From: Epiperipatus broadwayi
Lineage: Eukaryota > Onychophora > Udeonychophora > Euonychophora > Peripatidae
Reading direction: 5' to 3'
Length of the DNA: 64,000 nt
Assembly (NCBI GenBank): GCA_028023455.1
Contig: JAQFVV010012394.1
Coordinates: forward strand, 21,091,900 to 21,155,899
The translations under genes and the position numbers were made by a program. The notes below the pieces were generated by a model, which worked only from the letters and a program-made list of their open reading frames with translations, ran no database searches and was not told the origin of the DNA. The stretch's first letter is position 1; each line of letters starts with the position of its first letter. Shown here piece after piece: positions 34,060 through 45,113 of this stretch.

Positions 34060-34235
34060 GAAACATTTCCAAGAAAAAAAAGATATACAATTTTAATACA
34101 GAATGGAAAAAACAGTTTTTCTTCACAATGATGAATACAAAATAGATGCTTTATATATATCATGCAAGTATTCCAATTCCAAAAAAGGTAACATTGAAAG
34201 ACATTTTGAAACCAAACATAATATATAAGAGATTG
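34060..34235 (+). pseudogene. hAT-type BED zinc-finger remnant
   Basis: One frame reads YNFNTEWKKQFFF and the next ISCKYSNSKKGNIERHFETK then H, which is the BED-type zinc finger that opens hAT-family transposases of the ZBED/GTF2I-repeat-like group. One Cys is mutated and the frame shifts once. Similar sequence starts the longer remnant at 49240. Confidence 0.55.
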
Positions 34236-35777
34236 ATCACAACATTTGGAAAAAATTAAAAGTAGCCCTTGCCTGACAAAGTATGCTTACTTTAATGCCA
34301 CAATATTTGTTTTAATATATTATAACAGTCGACGTGAATGATGAGGGCTCGAGTCTTACCGTATCTGCACTACAGGGTGCCACCAGGCTATTTGAACCCG
34401 AAAAATGTATAGAGTAGGCAGATACATACTGTTAAGATCTTAAATTTACATATATATATTTTATTCCAACCGTCAGCCCATGCCACTAGCTCAGAGAGAC
34501 ACAGAGATTTATAAAATATAAATTTTTATCTAAAAAATATTTTCAATATTAAAAGAAAAATAAGAGAAGCCACTGCGAGTAATAATACACACAAACATTT
34601 ATTAAACATATATAAATTTAAAATTATTTTAGTATGTTTACTTTAATTTTTTTTATAAAACATTAAAACTTTAACTTAGATTTTAATTCACAATTTAACT
34701 TTTTTATTTTATTTTAGAAGTTCGCACAGATGAATTTAATATTTTATTAGTGTCGAGTATGGATAGACTGCATAGATTGCATTTGAAAAGAAAATATTCT
34801 ATCCCTTATTTAACCTTAGGCCAAAAGTTCGCAGTCAAACTAACATCAATCTATCTGATATATCGATGTATTCAATGCAGCATGAATACGACAGCACAAT
34901 ACCATACTGTCAGGAATGCACATCTGAACAGCATGGTTATAGAGAAGAAATTGTCTCTCATCCAGTACAGGAATGTTACATCTGTCTGGCGAGAAGAACA
35001 ATAAAAAAAAAACTCCATAGGAAGGGATTGTGGTCCTTTTTGCCATCTTACTATCCCATTCCATAGGCTAAAGGGGTGATCCAAGGAGCAGGGAATACAT
35101 CTGCTTCTGATGGTCAGTATGAAATGGGACTTATTTTGCCCAAGTGCGGCATATCATGTGATCCTGCACGTAGCGGATCTCATACTACATTTACTAATTA
35201 CACCAATATATCCAATCGATTAACCCAATTTAACTACGAAACAAATAACCTAAGATTTACCCTCCCTTAATTAAACTAATATAACTTTACAAATCTATGC
35301 AGCCATTCACGCCCGACTTAAATTTAACATTTATTAAAAGTTTAGTTTAACAACAAAAAAAAAAAAAATCATAATAAAAACTTAAAAGAACAAAAAAAAA
35401 TAACTTAATGGAAATGATTTTAAAAAAATACATCAAATAAAATTAATTATTAATAATAATTTACATTGGTCAGATAGGATTCTATTTCTATTAAATACTG
35501 AAAAGGTTTTGGTATTAAAGTTCTTACTGTTTTGAAAATGTTCATTAGTTATATAGTTCTTACTGTTTTAAAAAGTTCATCTTTATCAGTTGCTTGCCAT
35601 TTGGGATCCAGTGTTAATTGTCCCGATGTCCTGGGGAGACCGGTATGCCATTGGCCATTTTATTTATTCATCCAGAGGTCCTTTACTTTCGCTGGTATTT
35701 TATTTCTGGGCCCTGATAGCCTGTAGTCCGCAATATGGGAAAACGATGTCATTTCTTTTCTTTTTTTAGAAAAACTG

Positions 35778-35808
35778 AAGGAATTGAAAGTGCGTCTTTC
35801 AATTCCTT
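35778..35808 (-). ncRNA. Conserved hairpin, loop ACGCA, copy 1
   Basis: A perfect 13 bp stem (AAGGAATTGAAAG with its complement) and loop ACGCA on the minus strand, about 63 bp downstream of the TATA-like box. Compare 45114-45147: same loop, same closing G-C pair, unrelated stem sequence. Confidence 0.7.
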
Positions 35809-35866
35809 TTCCTTCAACGCTCTCTGACTTAACACCTATCACATCCCTCTTTATCACCTCTTTCTC

Positions 35867-35882
35867 TCTCTTTTTATATTAA
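35867..35882 (-). promoter_or_regulatory. TATA-like box, copy 1
   Basis: TTTAATATAAAAAGAG on the minus strand, matching TTAATATAAAAAGGG of copy 2 at 45060-45074. Its position just upstream of the hairpin in both copies suggests an internal promoter. Confidence 0.5.
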
Positions 35883-36358
35883 ACTTTCAGATCCAGTGGA
35901 CATTAGGTCATGACGATGATGATCTTTTTATTGATGTCCATTTCCTGAGGGATTTCTTTTATTGGCCATTCTGTTCCCATTGTTTTTTCTCTCCTATCTG
36001 ACCTTTAATTATACATTTTGAAATGCCCAAAGGCTAGTTCACTTGGACTAATTAAAATAATCATTTCAATTTTACACAATAGAATTAATTAAATTATTGT
36101 ACATTCTTTTTATCTTTAAATCTTTTAAGTTCTTTTTTTTTCTGAAAATTTAGTTTTAAAATACTTTCTTTTTCTTTAATAAAGTTTTCTTTTAATAATT
36201 TTTCATCTGTGCGATTTTATATATATAAAGTTTAGATGACTTTTAATTTTCAATTTTTAATTTTTAAAAACAAATTTTTATTTGCGAACTTTTATTTTTA
36301 ATGTCTAATTTTTTTTAAAAAATAATGTAATGGCGTGTGTGCCCATTATAATATAGAA

Positions 36359-36600
36359 CCATCATTTTCTATCATTATTAATCCATTGCAAGTTTTTCCA
36401 ATCCATAAGTTTCTCTTCTTCACATATTCCAACAATTTTTTATATCATCTATATATCCCATACAAAGTCTACTTTTGTAATCTTTTGAGATATAGTTTAA
36501 ACTTCAACTGTCCATCTAATATTCTATTTAGTAGCATATTTAGCCTAGCTTCATTTCAGTCTTTTAAATCTTTTGATGATGTCAATTTGTTTTTTTAAAA
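36359..36600 (-). pseudogene. Decayed RTE 3' fragment
   Basis: Aligns with the last ~240 bp of the full-length RTE (compare 27010-27250) at moderate identity: TTATTAATCCATTGCA start, CATCTATATATCCCATA and TTCAACTGTCCATCTA blocks. 5'-truncated, no intact frame. Confidence 0.7.
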
Positions 36601-37300
36601 ATGTGTTTCACTTTCAATATTTTCTTGCCAAAAACATCTGTATATACTAGACTTCATGGTATTCCATGCATGATTTAAGGGTAGTGGTACTGTGGGAGCT
36701 TCTTGAATTCAATGTCCATACATCATGTCTCAGCTTGATTAACTATAGTGTTCAAAACTTCATATAAACCTTGTTTAAGATTTGAAGTAGATTTATAATA
36801 AAATTAACTGAGAGTTGAAAGTTTGTCAAAGTAAAAGTGATAAGTTAAAAAATCGTAGAACTTAAACTTAGAAAAAAATATACGCAAATTAACTAGTATA
36901 TAGTATTGTAAGAAAATATATAAAGGGCTACAAAGCAGATTAGACTTTCCAATGAATCAAGATAATTTCACAACCTAAGAAGCATCTCAAATTGAGATCC
37001 CATTTTGAATGTTAAACCAAAAATCTACAATCAAATAAAAGAATTCTGGCAAAAAAATATTGTATTTTTTATGTTCCAGATAAATTTATTTTTCTAAATT
37101 CGACAATAAACCAGTTGGATTTGATCTTCCTAAATGCAACTAGAGTTTCATCAATAGATTCAGGAGAATTCATGGTGATTGTGTTCATCTTTTGCATAAA
37201 TATTTATTAGCCACAGTTTAATAAAATGTGGGCAAACATAAACCATGAATTGTACTGTTAATAACTGCCACTGATGATTCCATTGTATGTGTGAGATCTC
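36601..37300. other. AT-rich stretch, no gene seen
   Basis: No coding or repeat signal that I can support between two RTE fragments. Confidence 0.45.
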
Positions 37301-37798
37301 TCATCATCATCTTTTTTGAATCAGTTCAGAATGAAGATTTCCCCAACTTTAATCTAATTCCTCCAATTTCTAACTTCTCTGCATCACATTATACCAACAA
37401 CTTTTTTCATTTCATCCATCCATCTCACATGTTATACCCTTCTAAATCATTTACAATCTCTTGGAATCTAATTAAAAACATCAATTACTCATCTATTATA
37501 ATCTATCCAAGCAATATATTCAGCCATGCCTCATTTCAATCTTTTGTTTCACTGATACAGTCCTATGTGTTCATTTTCTTACCCATATATTTCATTTTCA
37601 ATCTCTTCATGTTGCTCTTGATAACATTTAGCCATCCTTCAATGAGTTGTCTGAAGTCTCTATTGCTTGTCTGTTAAATGTTCAAAAAGGAGTAAAACAT
37701 TTATTAATAATCTTATTTTTTAAAACGCATAGGCATATTTCCTTTTAATGTTAAATTATTTCTATCAAAATCATTTCATCTAAGTTGTATTCTATGAT

Positions 37799-38127
37799 TA
37801 ATTTCATTCAGAAGTATATACTCTTATACTTCTCCTTTACTTTCTTTGCTTTCTTCATATATTCATATATATTGCTTATAATAACTTCTCTCATATACAA
37901 CATTTTTAAATAAAATTTATTTATTTTCCTGACAGTTTCGACTGTCCAGAAGTCTTCATCAAAGGTTCCTAAATTTCCTCTACAAGATTGAGAAAATTAG
38001 AGAAGTTCTGATGAAGACTGCTGGACAGTTGAAACTGTCAGGAAAATAAAGAAGTTTTATTAAAAAAAATTTTTGCATTAAAGTGTATATGAGAGAAGTT
38101 ATTATAAGCAATATATAATTTCATTCA
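37799..38127. mobile_element. Family E palindrome, 12 bp target duplication
   Basis: Flanked by TAATTTCATTCA at 37799-37810 and 38116-38127 inside the old RTE; the uninterrupted site is seen in the full-length RTE. Starts GAAGTATA, as does the family E element at 943. Arms pair around a short centre near 37975. The right arm has CTGATGA (38008-38014), stem II GACTG/CAGTT with loop CTGGA, GAAA (38031-38034) and CTGTC. Confidence 0.8.
38000..38045 (+). ncRNA. Hammerhead-like core, family E
   Basis: Intact CTGATGA and GAAA boxes with a five-pair stem II and a GTC at the expected cleavage place. Unusual points: an extra A after CTGATGA, a one-base stem III loop, and little stem I pairing. A dimer could pair stem III between two molecules. 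Confidence 0.4.
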
Positions 38128-39153
38128 TTATGTTTTTGTCCATATTAACAATATTTAAAATGTTTGTAGTTGTTAGCTTCTTCTAGTTCATGTCTATCAA
38201 TATTTATGTTCATCTTCTGAAAAAATCCATTGAACATTACTTTAATCTTTTTAGCATTTATCTTCAGTCTGATTTTTTTATTTTCTTCTGATAACTGTTG
38301 CAGCTTTTTAGAATTTTTTTGAAGCAGCCATTAGAAAAACCAGCCCTATCATCTTCAATATATAAATGACTTAAACAATCTCCACTTATATTTACTTCTT
38401 TAGTGTTCCTTTTTAATCCACAAAATATTTCTTGTAAAATTGCTGCAAAAAGTTCTTAGCATCACCATTTAACCTAATCATTGCTAGCACACCGTGATAT
38501 ATATTCTTCAAATTATCACAACTCTTCCAGGTCTATATCATGATGATCAAATGCTTTAACCACTATAGAAATGCTTATATAATCAAATGCCTTTTTATAA
38601 TCTACTAATCCAAAACATAATGGCAACTCATATTCATTGAACTTTCTATAACTTCTCTCAATACTTGAATGGGATCCACTGAGCCAAAACTACCTTTAAA
38701 GGCAGCTCGTCAAAATAAAACATAATGGCAATACACATTCATTGGATATATTTATAAATTCTCTTAATACTTGGATGTGATCCACTATGCTAAAATCCCT
38801 TTTAAATCCATCAGGTTCTTTTGAATTGTTAGGATTCAATGTTAACTAGAGAAAAGTTATTATCTTGATAAACATTTTGTATAGAATTGATATAAGACTG
38901 ATAAATCTGTAATTTTTAATGTTTTTACTACTATCTTTCTAAAATGTCAATATTTCTGCAGCATTCTTCCAATCATCTGATATATCTTTATCATTATCAT
39001 ATAGACAGTTAGTATATAACTTTATCAACATTTTTTAATTTTTTCACTCATTAATAATAATTCCATTATTTTCTAAAGCATGTCCCTTTTTTATAGATTT
39101 AACTGTTTGTCTCACTTCTTCATTTAAAATGCTAAGCAATTCAGAAAACATAA

Positions 39154-39391
39154 TAACTGTAGAAAATCACATGATCACCATCTCTTACACTAGCACATAA
39201 TTATTATTAAACAAGGCAAAACTCTCCATACAGTAGTGCCACCCTGTGCCAATCAGAGTAATCAATGGATGCCAGAAGGCTTGTGCACTAGATAGGGATT
39301 TTATGCACAAGCCTTCTGGCATCCATTGATTACTCTGGTTGGCACAGGGTGATACTACTGTATGGACAGTTTTGCCTTGTTTAACTGTAGA
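39154..39391. mobile_element. Family B palindrome, 10 bp target duplication
   Basis: Flanked by TAACTGTAGA at 39154-39163 and 39382-39391 inside the old RTE. Arms of about 90 bp pair from AGGCAAAACTCTCCATACAG inward. The hammerhead part of the family is deleted in this copy. Confidence 0.85.
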
Positions 39392-39541
39392 TAATATCTT
39401 TTAATATTTTTTATTATTATATAATTCTTTATAGAACCCTTCCACACATTTTTTTATTATCTCCTTATTTAGAAAAGATCCATTTTTTGTTCTTCATTTA
39501 GAAGTAACTTTTTTTTCAATACCAATATGTTGTACTTTTCA

Positions 39542-39568
39542 CATTATTATTATTATTATTATTATTTA
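39542..39568. repeat. (ATT)n microsatellite
   Basis: Eight or so ATT units inside the old RTE. Confidence 0.85.
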
Positions 39569-40156
39569 TATATCCCTTCACAATTCACAATTACATTTTC
39601 TTATCTTATTATCAACTCTTTTTTTTTTTTTTGCATCATTTTACATAACTTTAGATATTCAATTTTTCGTAATATATCAGTCTTAAAAACTTACCTTGTC
39701 TAAATTTTTCTGGTAAACTGCTGCTTTTTTTTGTACCAAGTATCTTTTTTACAGTTCTTAATAGATAACTTATCTTCTTATTGGTCAATCAAATCTGACC
39801 TATCTTCAAAATCAATCAATATTTAAAAATTATTTGCAAGTTCATTTGGAATGTTTTTGAAGATTAAAACCACCAACTGTTAATACTGACTTTCTTAATA
39901 ATGTTCATACCCTCTAGGTTTGCATTAACATGTATTTCACATCATTTCTTGTGGAGAATCTATTAAAAACCTTCTAACTTTGAAATACATATTTTCTGTT
40001 AGTCAAAATATAATTCACTTCTGTTGTACCTTTATTTGGATGTTTGTATGTTCATTTGCATTTAACATTTTTCTCAAAAAGAGAAATTCATATTATACAG
40101 TTTGTCTTGTTCTGTGAACCGCATAAGTTTATGTCCTCTCTCATTTCTATCACCAT

Positions 40157-42205
40157 AATCAAAAACATTCTAATGAATTTAAATTAGAACTTACAAATCG
40201 GTTTCAAGTATTAGTAGATTTTGAACATGATTCAGATTTGAATGAAATTAATATGAAAATAACTGATACACTTTTAAAAACTGCAACAAAGATAGCTGGT
40301 AGAAAAAAGCAGCAATTGACTAATAAAATTTCTACTGAGACTAGAGAACTTATGAAGAAAAGAAGGAATATGAAGATATGCAAGAATGATGCATTAAAAA
40401 GAATTGAATATCTCGAATTTTGTAAAATGGTGCGGAAAAGAGTTGAAAATGATATAAGAAAGTATAACTGTGAACTAGCAAGAAAAGCTGTAGAAGAAAA
40501 TAAAAGTCTTAAGAATGTAAAACAACATTTTGGTATTGGTAGGAAATTTATATCTGCAATAAGGAAAAAAGATGGAATTATTACTAAAAAGAGGGATGAC
40601 ATTATGAAATTGGTAGAAGACTTTTATCAAGAATTATATAGTAATAAAGAACAAGTACCTCCTATATCTATTACATCTTCCGAATTGCCCAGAATTTTAA
40701 ATGAAGAAGTGAGAAATGCAATTAAATGTATGAAAAAAGGAAAGGCTTTAGGTAATGATGGAATTATAATTGATATATTAAAAGAAGCAGGTGAAGAAAC
40801 AGAAAAAATATTAGCAAAGTTATATACCAAATGTCTAAATGATAAAGATGTACCAGATGATTGGAAGAATGCAGTAATAATATTAATATTTAAAAAAGGT
40901 GATAAAGAAGATATTAAAAATTACAGACCTATCAGCCTTTTATCAGTTTTATATAAAAATTTTACCAAGATAATTACAACTCGTCTACAGAGAACCTTGG
41001 ATTTTCACCAACCAAGAGAACAAGCTGGATTTAAAAGTGGTTTTAGTACAGTAGATCATATTCAAGTATTGAGAGAAGTTATAGAAAGGACAAATGAATA
41101 TGAGTTGTCATTATGTTTTGGATTTGTAGATTATGAAAAGGCATTTGATTCTATAAACATTTCTTCAGTGATTAAAGCATTGGATCATCAAGGTATAGAT
41201 CCAGGATATTGTCATATTTTAAAGAATATTTATAAAAATGCAACAGCAACAATTAGATTACATAATGATACTGGGAAAGTCAACATTGAGAAAGGTGTAA
41301 GACAAGGTGACTCCATATCTCCAAAACTTTTTACAGCAGTGCTGCAAGAAGTATTTTGTGGATTAAAATGGGAAACTAAAGGAGTGAAAGTAAATGGAGA
41401 TTATTTAAGTCATTTAGATTTCGCAGATGATGCAGTTGTTTTTGCAAATAATGCTTCCGAGCTGCAGGAAATGTTGCAGGAGTTATCAGATGAAAGTAGG
41501 AAAGTAGGACTAAAGATAAATGTTAAAAAGACTAAAGTAATGTTTAATCGATTTGCTCCAAATATAAAAATAAAGATTGATTATGATGAATTAGAAGAAG
41601 TTAAGAGTTACAAATACCTTGGTCAGATTATTAATACAGATGGAAACATAATAGAGGAAATTAATCATAGAATTAAACTTGGTTGGAGTGCTTTTGGTAG
41701 AAATAACTTGATATTAAAAGGAAATATGCCTATGTGTTTGAAAAGAAAGGTTTTTAACAAATGTGTTTTACCAGTTCTTACTTATGGATCTGAGACTTGG
41801 ACACTTAATAGAAGATCAATACAGAGACTTCAGACCACTCAAAGAAGTATGGAGAGATGTATGTTGGGAGTAACAAGAAGAGATCGAAAACCCAATGTAT
41901 GGGTAAGAGAACAAACAGGTGTTACTGACCTCATTGAAAAAATTAAAAGATTGAAGTGGAGTTGGGCTGGACATATTGCTAGAAGAGATGATAATAGATG
42001 GACAATTGAAATTTTAAACTGGATTCCAAGAGATTGTAAAAGACCCAGAAGGAGACCACATGTAAGATGGATGGATGAAATAAGAAAATGTGTAGGGGTG
42101 ATGTGGAGAAGAGAAGCTAAAGATCGGAGAAGATGGATTAAACTTGGAGAGACCTTCATCCTGAAGTGGATTGATAATGGTTGATAATGATGATGATGAA
42201 TCAAA
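40157..42205 (+). mobile_element. Younger RTE copy, 5'-truncated, nested
   Basis: Plus-strand insertion into the old minus-strand RTE, flanked by AATCAAA (40157-40163 and 42199-42205). It begins in the linker between endonuclease and RT, as expected when reverse transcription stops early, and ends in a TGATGATGATG tail. Very similar to the full-length copy at 26994-30236. Confidence 0.9.
40166..42184 (+). CDS. RTE reverse transcriptase, open but 5'-truncated
   Basis: An uninterrupted frame from the insertion boundary to the normal stop, about 672 codons. It has the RT domain (NYRPISLLSVLYK, FVDYEKAFDSI, GVRQGDSISPKLF, FADDAVVFA), then YGSETWTL, WSWAGHIARR and the basic tail ending KLGETFILKWIDNG. 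The endonuclease is missing, so it cannot move by itself, and there is no obvious promoter. It keeps 16 residues (after VGLK) that are lost to adapter sequence in the full-length copy and shows the Leu codon (TTG) where that copy has a stop. The open frame suggests recent insertion, not a host function. Confidence 0.85.
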   Translation, partial: HSNEFKLELTNRFQVLVDFEHDSDLNEINMKITDTLLKTATKIAGRKKQQLTNKISTETRELMKKRRNMKICKNDALKRIEYLEFCKMVRKRVENDIRKYNCELARKAVEENKSLKNVKQHFGIGRKFISAIRKKDGIITKKRDDIMKLVEDFYQELYSNKEQVPPISITSSELPRILNEEVRNAIKCMKKGKALGNDGIIIDILKEAGEETEKILAKLYTKCLNDKDVPDDWKNAVIILIFKKGDKEDIKNYRPISLLSVLYKNFTKIITTRLQRTLDFHQPREQAGFKSGFSTVDHIQVLREVIERTNEYELSLCFGFVDYEKAFDSINISSVIKALDHQGIDPGYCHILKNIYKNATATIRLHNDTGKVNIEKGVRQGDSISPKLFTAVLQEVFCGLKWETKGVKVNGDYLSHLDFADDAVVFANNASELQEMLQELSDESRKVGLKINVKKTKVMFNRFAPNIKIKIDYDELEEVKSYKYLGQIINTDGNIIEEINHRIKLGWSAFGRNNLILKGNMPMCLKRKVFNKCVLPVLTYGSETWTLNRRSIQRLQTTQRSMERCMLGVTRRDRKPNVWVREQTGVTDLIEKIKRLKWSWAGHIARRDDNRWTIEILNWIPRDCKRPRRRPHVRWMDEIRKCVGVMWRREAKDRRRWIKLGETFILKWIDNG

Positions 42206-43056
42206 TTTACCTTCAGTATTTTTATCTTTCAATTGTTTACCAATTCTAGCATTAAAATCTCCCATGACAATTTTAAAATGTTCTTCAATCTTATCAAAAG
42301 CATTTTATAATCCATATAAAAATTCTCTACTTCTACTTAACAATGAGAAATTGTCAAGGTATAAACCTTGAATTGAATATTTAATCTAGCCACTCTGCCT
42401 GGTATACCATCAAACTACCTAATATTTTTCCATTTTTATTTCTAATGATTCTTATTCCACTTGAGTTTCCATGTTTGTGAATAAAATACATGCCCACTTT
42501 TTAAATGAATTGTCTCTTCATCTTTTTTTCTAACTTCACAAAATTCATCAATGCCACATTTTATATTATGCAGTTCTTTCAATTCCTGCAATCCCCTTTT
42601 ACTCAAAGGTATCTGCAGTAGTAGTATCTAAGTAAAAGTTATTGAATGCAGCTTAGTTTGAATCCAGGACATTCTTAGCTCTCCATCTTCAGCCACTAAC
42701 CACCACATTAGCTGTAATTTTCAGCCTCCTGGATTAAAAGCCATAATTTAGTTTTGGAAGAAAGCTCACAGTATTTTTGGATTATAAAGCAGTAGTAAAA
42801 CGTCAATAACCTAATCACACTTATTGGTGCATGTTAATGAGCAGCCCATTCATATTTGTATGGTGAAAATCATATAATAATAACAATTGCAATAACAAAA
42901 ATATATGGAGTAGACATTAGGTATTTGCCCTGCTTGGTTTCTTTAAGCGCAAAGAGAAATCACAGTATCTTTTTTCAATTAACAGAACACTCCTTTCCAT
43001 TGATTCCTTTATTATATTTTGTTAATAGTTAAGCTGTTAAAAAATATCCATTTTTT

Positions 43057-43158
43057 CCCCCTCATGTGTCATAGTATCATCCAGGAAGCAAACCCGCTAA
43101 CCCGGGACAACTGCTTGTAAAGCAGCAGCCGCTGACCTCTCGACCACCAATGCTTGAC
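43057..43158 (-). mobile_element. tRNA-derived SINE, family T copy 1
   Basis: Minus strand: tRNA-like head with TGGTCGAGAGG (A box) and GGTTTGCTTCC (B box), a long variable-arm-like insert as in Ser/Leu tRNAs, then GACACATGA and an A-rich end. No clear target duplication. Confidence 0.7.
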
Positions 43159-43453
43159 AAATAAATAAGTAATACGAATTACAAAATATAAGACTCGTAC
43201 AAGTTTACATTGAAAATCTACTAAATAATTTTCACGTTAATTTAAAATTATTGCAAGCCTTACATTTATGCTTTAAAAGGCAGTTTTATTTTAGTTAAAA
43301 AGTTATATATAAAAAAATTATATATTAAATACTTAGAATTTATTCATCGTTTTCTTTATTAAATAAATTGCTTATTTAATTATTAATTTAGTTTATTGTT
43401 GGTCTATAGACTCATTGTATATATATATGTACATTTTTATATATATGTTATAC

Positions 43454-44252
43454 AAATATTATTAAATAGTCAAAATAAGAGTCATAGATCACATGACCCA
43501 ATTCTCCTAAGCTTGTAAGATATAAACACTGAGCCCTGCCAATTGCTCAACAAGCTTTATGATAAATGCTTAGCCAGAGAAAGCATTTAAAATATCTCTG
43601 TCAGGAAACCCCCCTAACCTCTGACCACAGTTTCATGCTTTGGCACTCCTCAGAAAGGTGCTAGGATAGCTTCAAAGACTAGATCTAAAAATACCAATTC
43701 AAAGCCAGCATTTACCTAAAAGTTATCTATTGAGTGGAAAATCTGACAGAGATAATTTTAAATGCTTTCTCTGGCTAAGCATTTATCATAAAGTTTGTTG
43801 AGCAATTGGCAATGCTCAGTGTTTATATCTTACAAGCTTAAGAGAATTGGGTCATGTGATCTATGACTCTTATTTTGACTATTTATAGTCTCTGCCTTAA
43901 GTCTTATGCGATGTTATATTGCTAAGATTACTAATATATGGTATGGCTGAAGATCTCTCAGCCCCATATAGCTATTTGAGTTGGATAGCTGGGTTTGAAG
44001 ACATGTAGGTGTCTGAAAATTTCAGATTTTCCACTCAATAGATAACCTTTAGATAAATGGCTTTGGGTTGATATTTTTAGATCTAGTGTCTGAAGCTACC
44101 CTAATGCCTCTTTGAGGAGTGCCAAAGCATGAAACCATGGTCAGAGGTTAGGGGGATTCCTGACAGAGATATTTTAAATGTTTTCTCTGGCTAAGTATTT
44201 ATCATAAAGCTTGTTGAGCAATTGGCAATGCTCAGTGTTAAATATTATTAAA
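43454..44252. mobile_element. Composite palindromic element (family F), 13 bp duplication
   Basis: Flanked by AAATATTATTAAA at 43454-43466 and 44240-44252. Body: an inverted arm (from 43467), its direct partner (to about 43895), about 130 bp of spacer and a second partial direct arm (about 44020-44239). Landmarks such as CTCTGGCTAAGCATTTATC and CAATTGGCAATGCTCAGTG occur in each. Same layout as the element at 935-1428. No hammerhead core seen, no coding capacity. Confidence 0.8.
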
Positions 44253-45059
44253 GTCTCTTAATCTACACTTTATATGCATCAGGAAATAATAATATATGTC
44301 TGCCTGTATGTAGATTCTGTGTAATTTTTTTTAGAAATAACTTCGCTGTTGCCCAATTATCACCTGATTACTAACATTATCATGGTGATAATTATTTATT
44401 GGTTTGGTCTAAAGCCATTTTCTTTAAAATTACATCCCAATTATTAAATTAATACTTATTCAGTTAAAGTTACACACATTATTACATAAAATTGCATTTT
44501 GCTATACTGTTCTAAATAACTTGCTAATGTAGAGCAAAACATACACCTGTGCCATAATTAATAAACAAAATAGTTTTAGTCTCCCAAACATATATATTGT
44601 AACGATATATAAATATGTCGTTACATTAATTTAAAATAAAAACTTAAAAGTTCGCAAATAAAAGTAAAAAAACTAAACGCTAAAATTAAAAGGTTTGTTA
44701 TACGTATATATATTCGCACAGATGCTAAACTTTAAAAATATTTTTTTCATAAACAAAAAAAAAAGTATTTGAACATATTTTTTTTAATAAAAAAATACAA
44801 GATTGAAATATAAAAATATTTTAATAAAAAAAATAACGTAAGTTAAAATAAAAACAGGTATTAATTAATTCCTGTAATCTATAAATGGAAATGATTGTTT
44901 GTTAATTATCTAAAAGCTGTTTAATTAAAAAGTCAGATGAAAAGTTAGATAAGAGAAATAAAAAGAAATTAGCTTGACCAATGAAAGCAATAAGCCTTGG
45001 CTCGGACCCTAACGAAAGTGATGGATTAGTGACGTCTTTGTTCAGTCAATCCATGTGGA

Positions 45060-45074
45060 TTAATATAAAAAGGG
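45060..45074 (+). promoter_or_regulatory. TATA-like box, copy 2
   Basis: TTAATATAAAAAGGG, about 41 bp upstream of the hairpin. Confidence 0.5.
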
Positions 45075-45113
45075 AAATACAGTTTTTTTGGACAATTCCA
45101 GCGTTGGGTGTTT

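Larger units (their letters stand above)
34330..36315 (-). mobile_element. Unknown ~2 kb element, copy 1
   Basis: Matches 44600-46695 in opposite orientation over its length: TTCGCAAATAAAA and TTCGCACAGATG-type blocks at one end, GTCGGGCGTGAATGG in the middle (here as complement near 35305), and a GGGTGCCA...GGC..TTTGA block near 34376. It has a TATA-like box (35871-35880, minus) and a conserved hairpin (35778-35808). No recognisable protein: weakly similar frames in the two copies (QCSMN and QCSMIRQ contexts) are broken. It may be a long solo LTR or a non-autonomous DNA element; neither ends nor target duplication are clear. Confidence 0.6.
37301..42990 (-). pseudogene. Old RTE copy, interrupted by three later insertions
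   Basis: A decayed RTE in minus orientation. Its 3' end is at about 37301 (CATCATCATC) and its 5' leader reaches about 42990. It aligns with the full-length copy throughout but is broken by: a family E palindrome (37811-38115), a family B palindrome (39164-39381) and a younger plus-strand RTE (40164-42198). The endonuclease region resumes exactly at 42206. Many indels and a partial internal duplication near 38570-38770 (the block around CATAATGGCAA appears twice) show age. No frame is usable. The length without inserts is roughly 3.1 kb, so it was once nearly full length. Confidence 0.8.

Noticed and set aside
34866-35066. Short frame with Cys pairs, weakly similar to 45892-46095
   Set aside because: Similarity follows from the two copies of the ~2 kb element; frames are interrupted and the Cys spacing is not kept.
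39154-39391. Classical MITE with terminal inverted repeats
   Set aside because: Duplication is 10 bp and other members are 8-13 bp in related foldback families; no transposase ends match. Retroposition fits better, though it is not proved.
43454-44252. Hammerhead core in family F
   Set aside because: Neither strand has a CTGATGA box with a matching GAAA and stem II.
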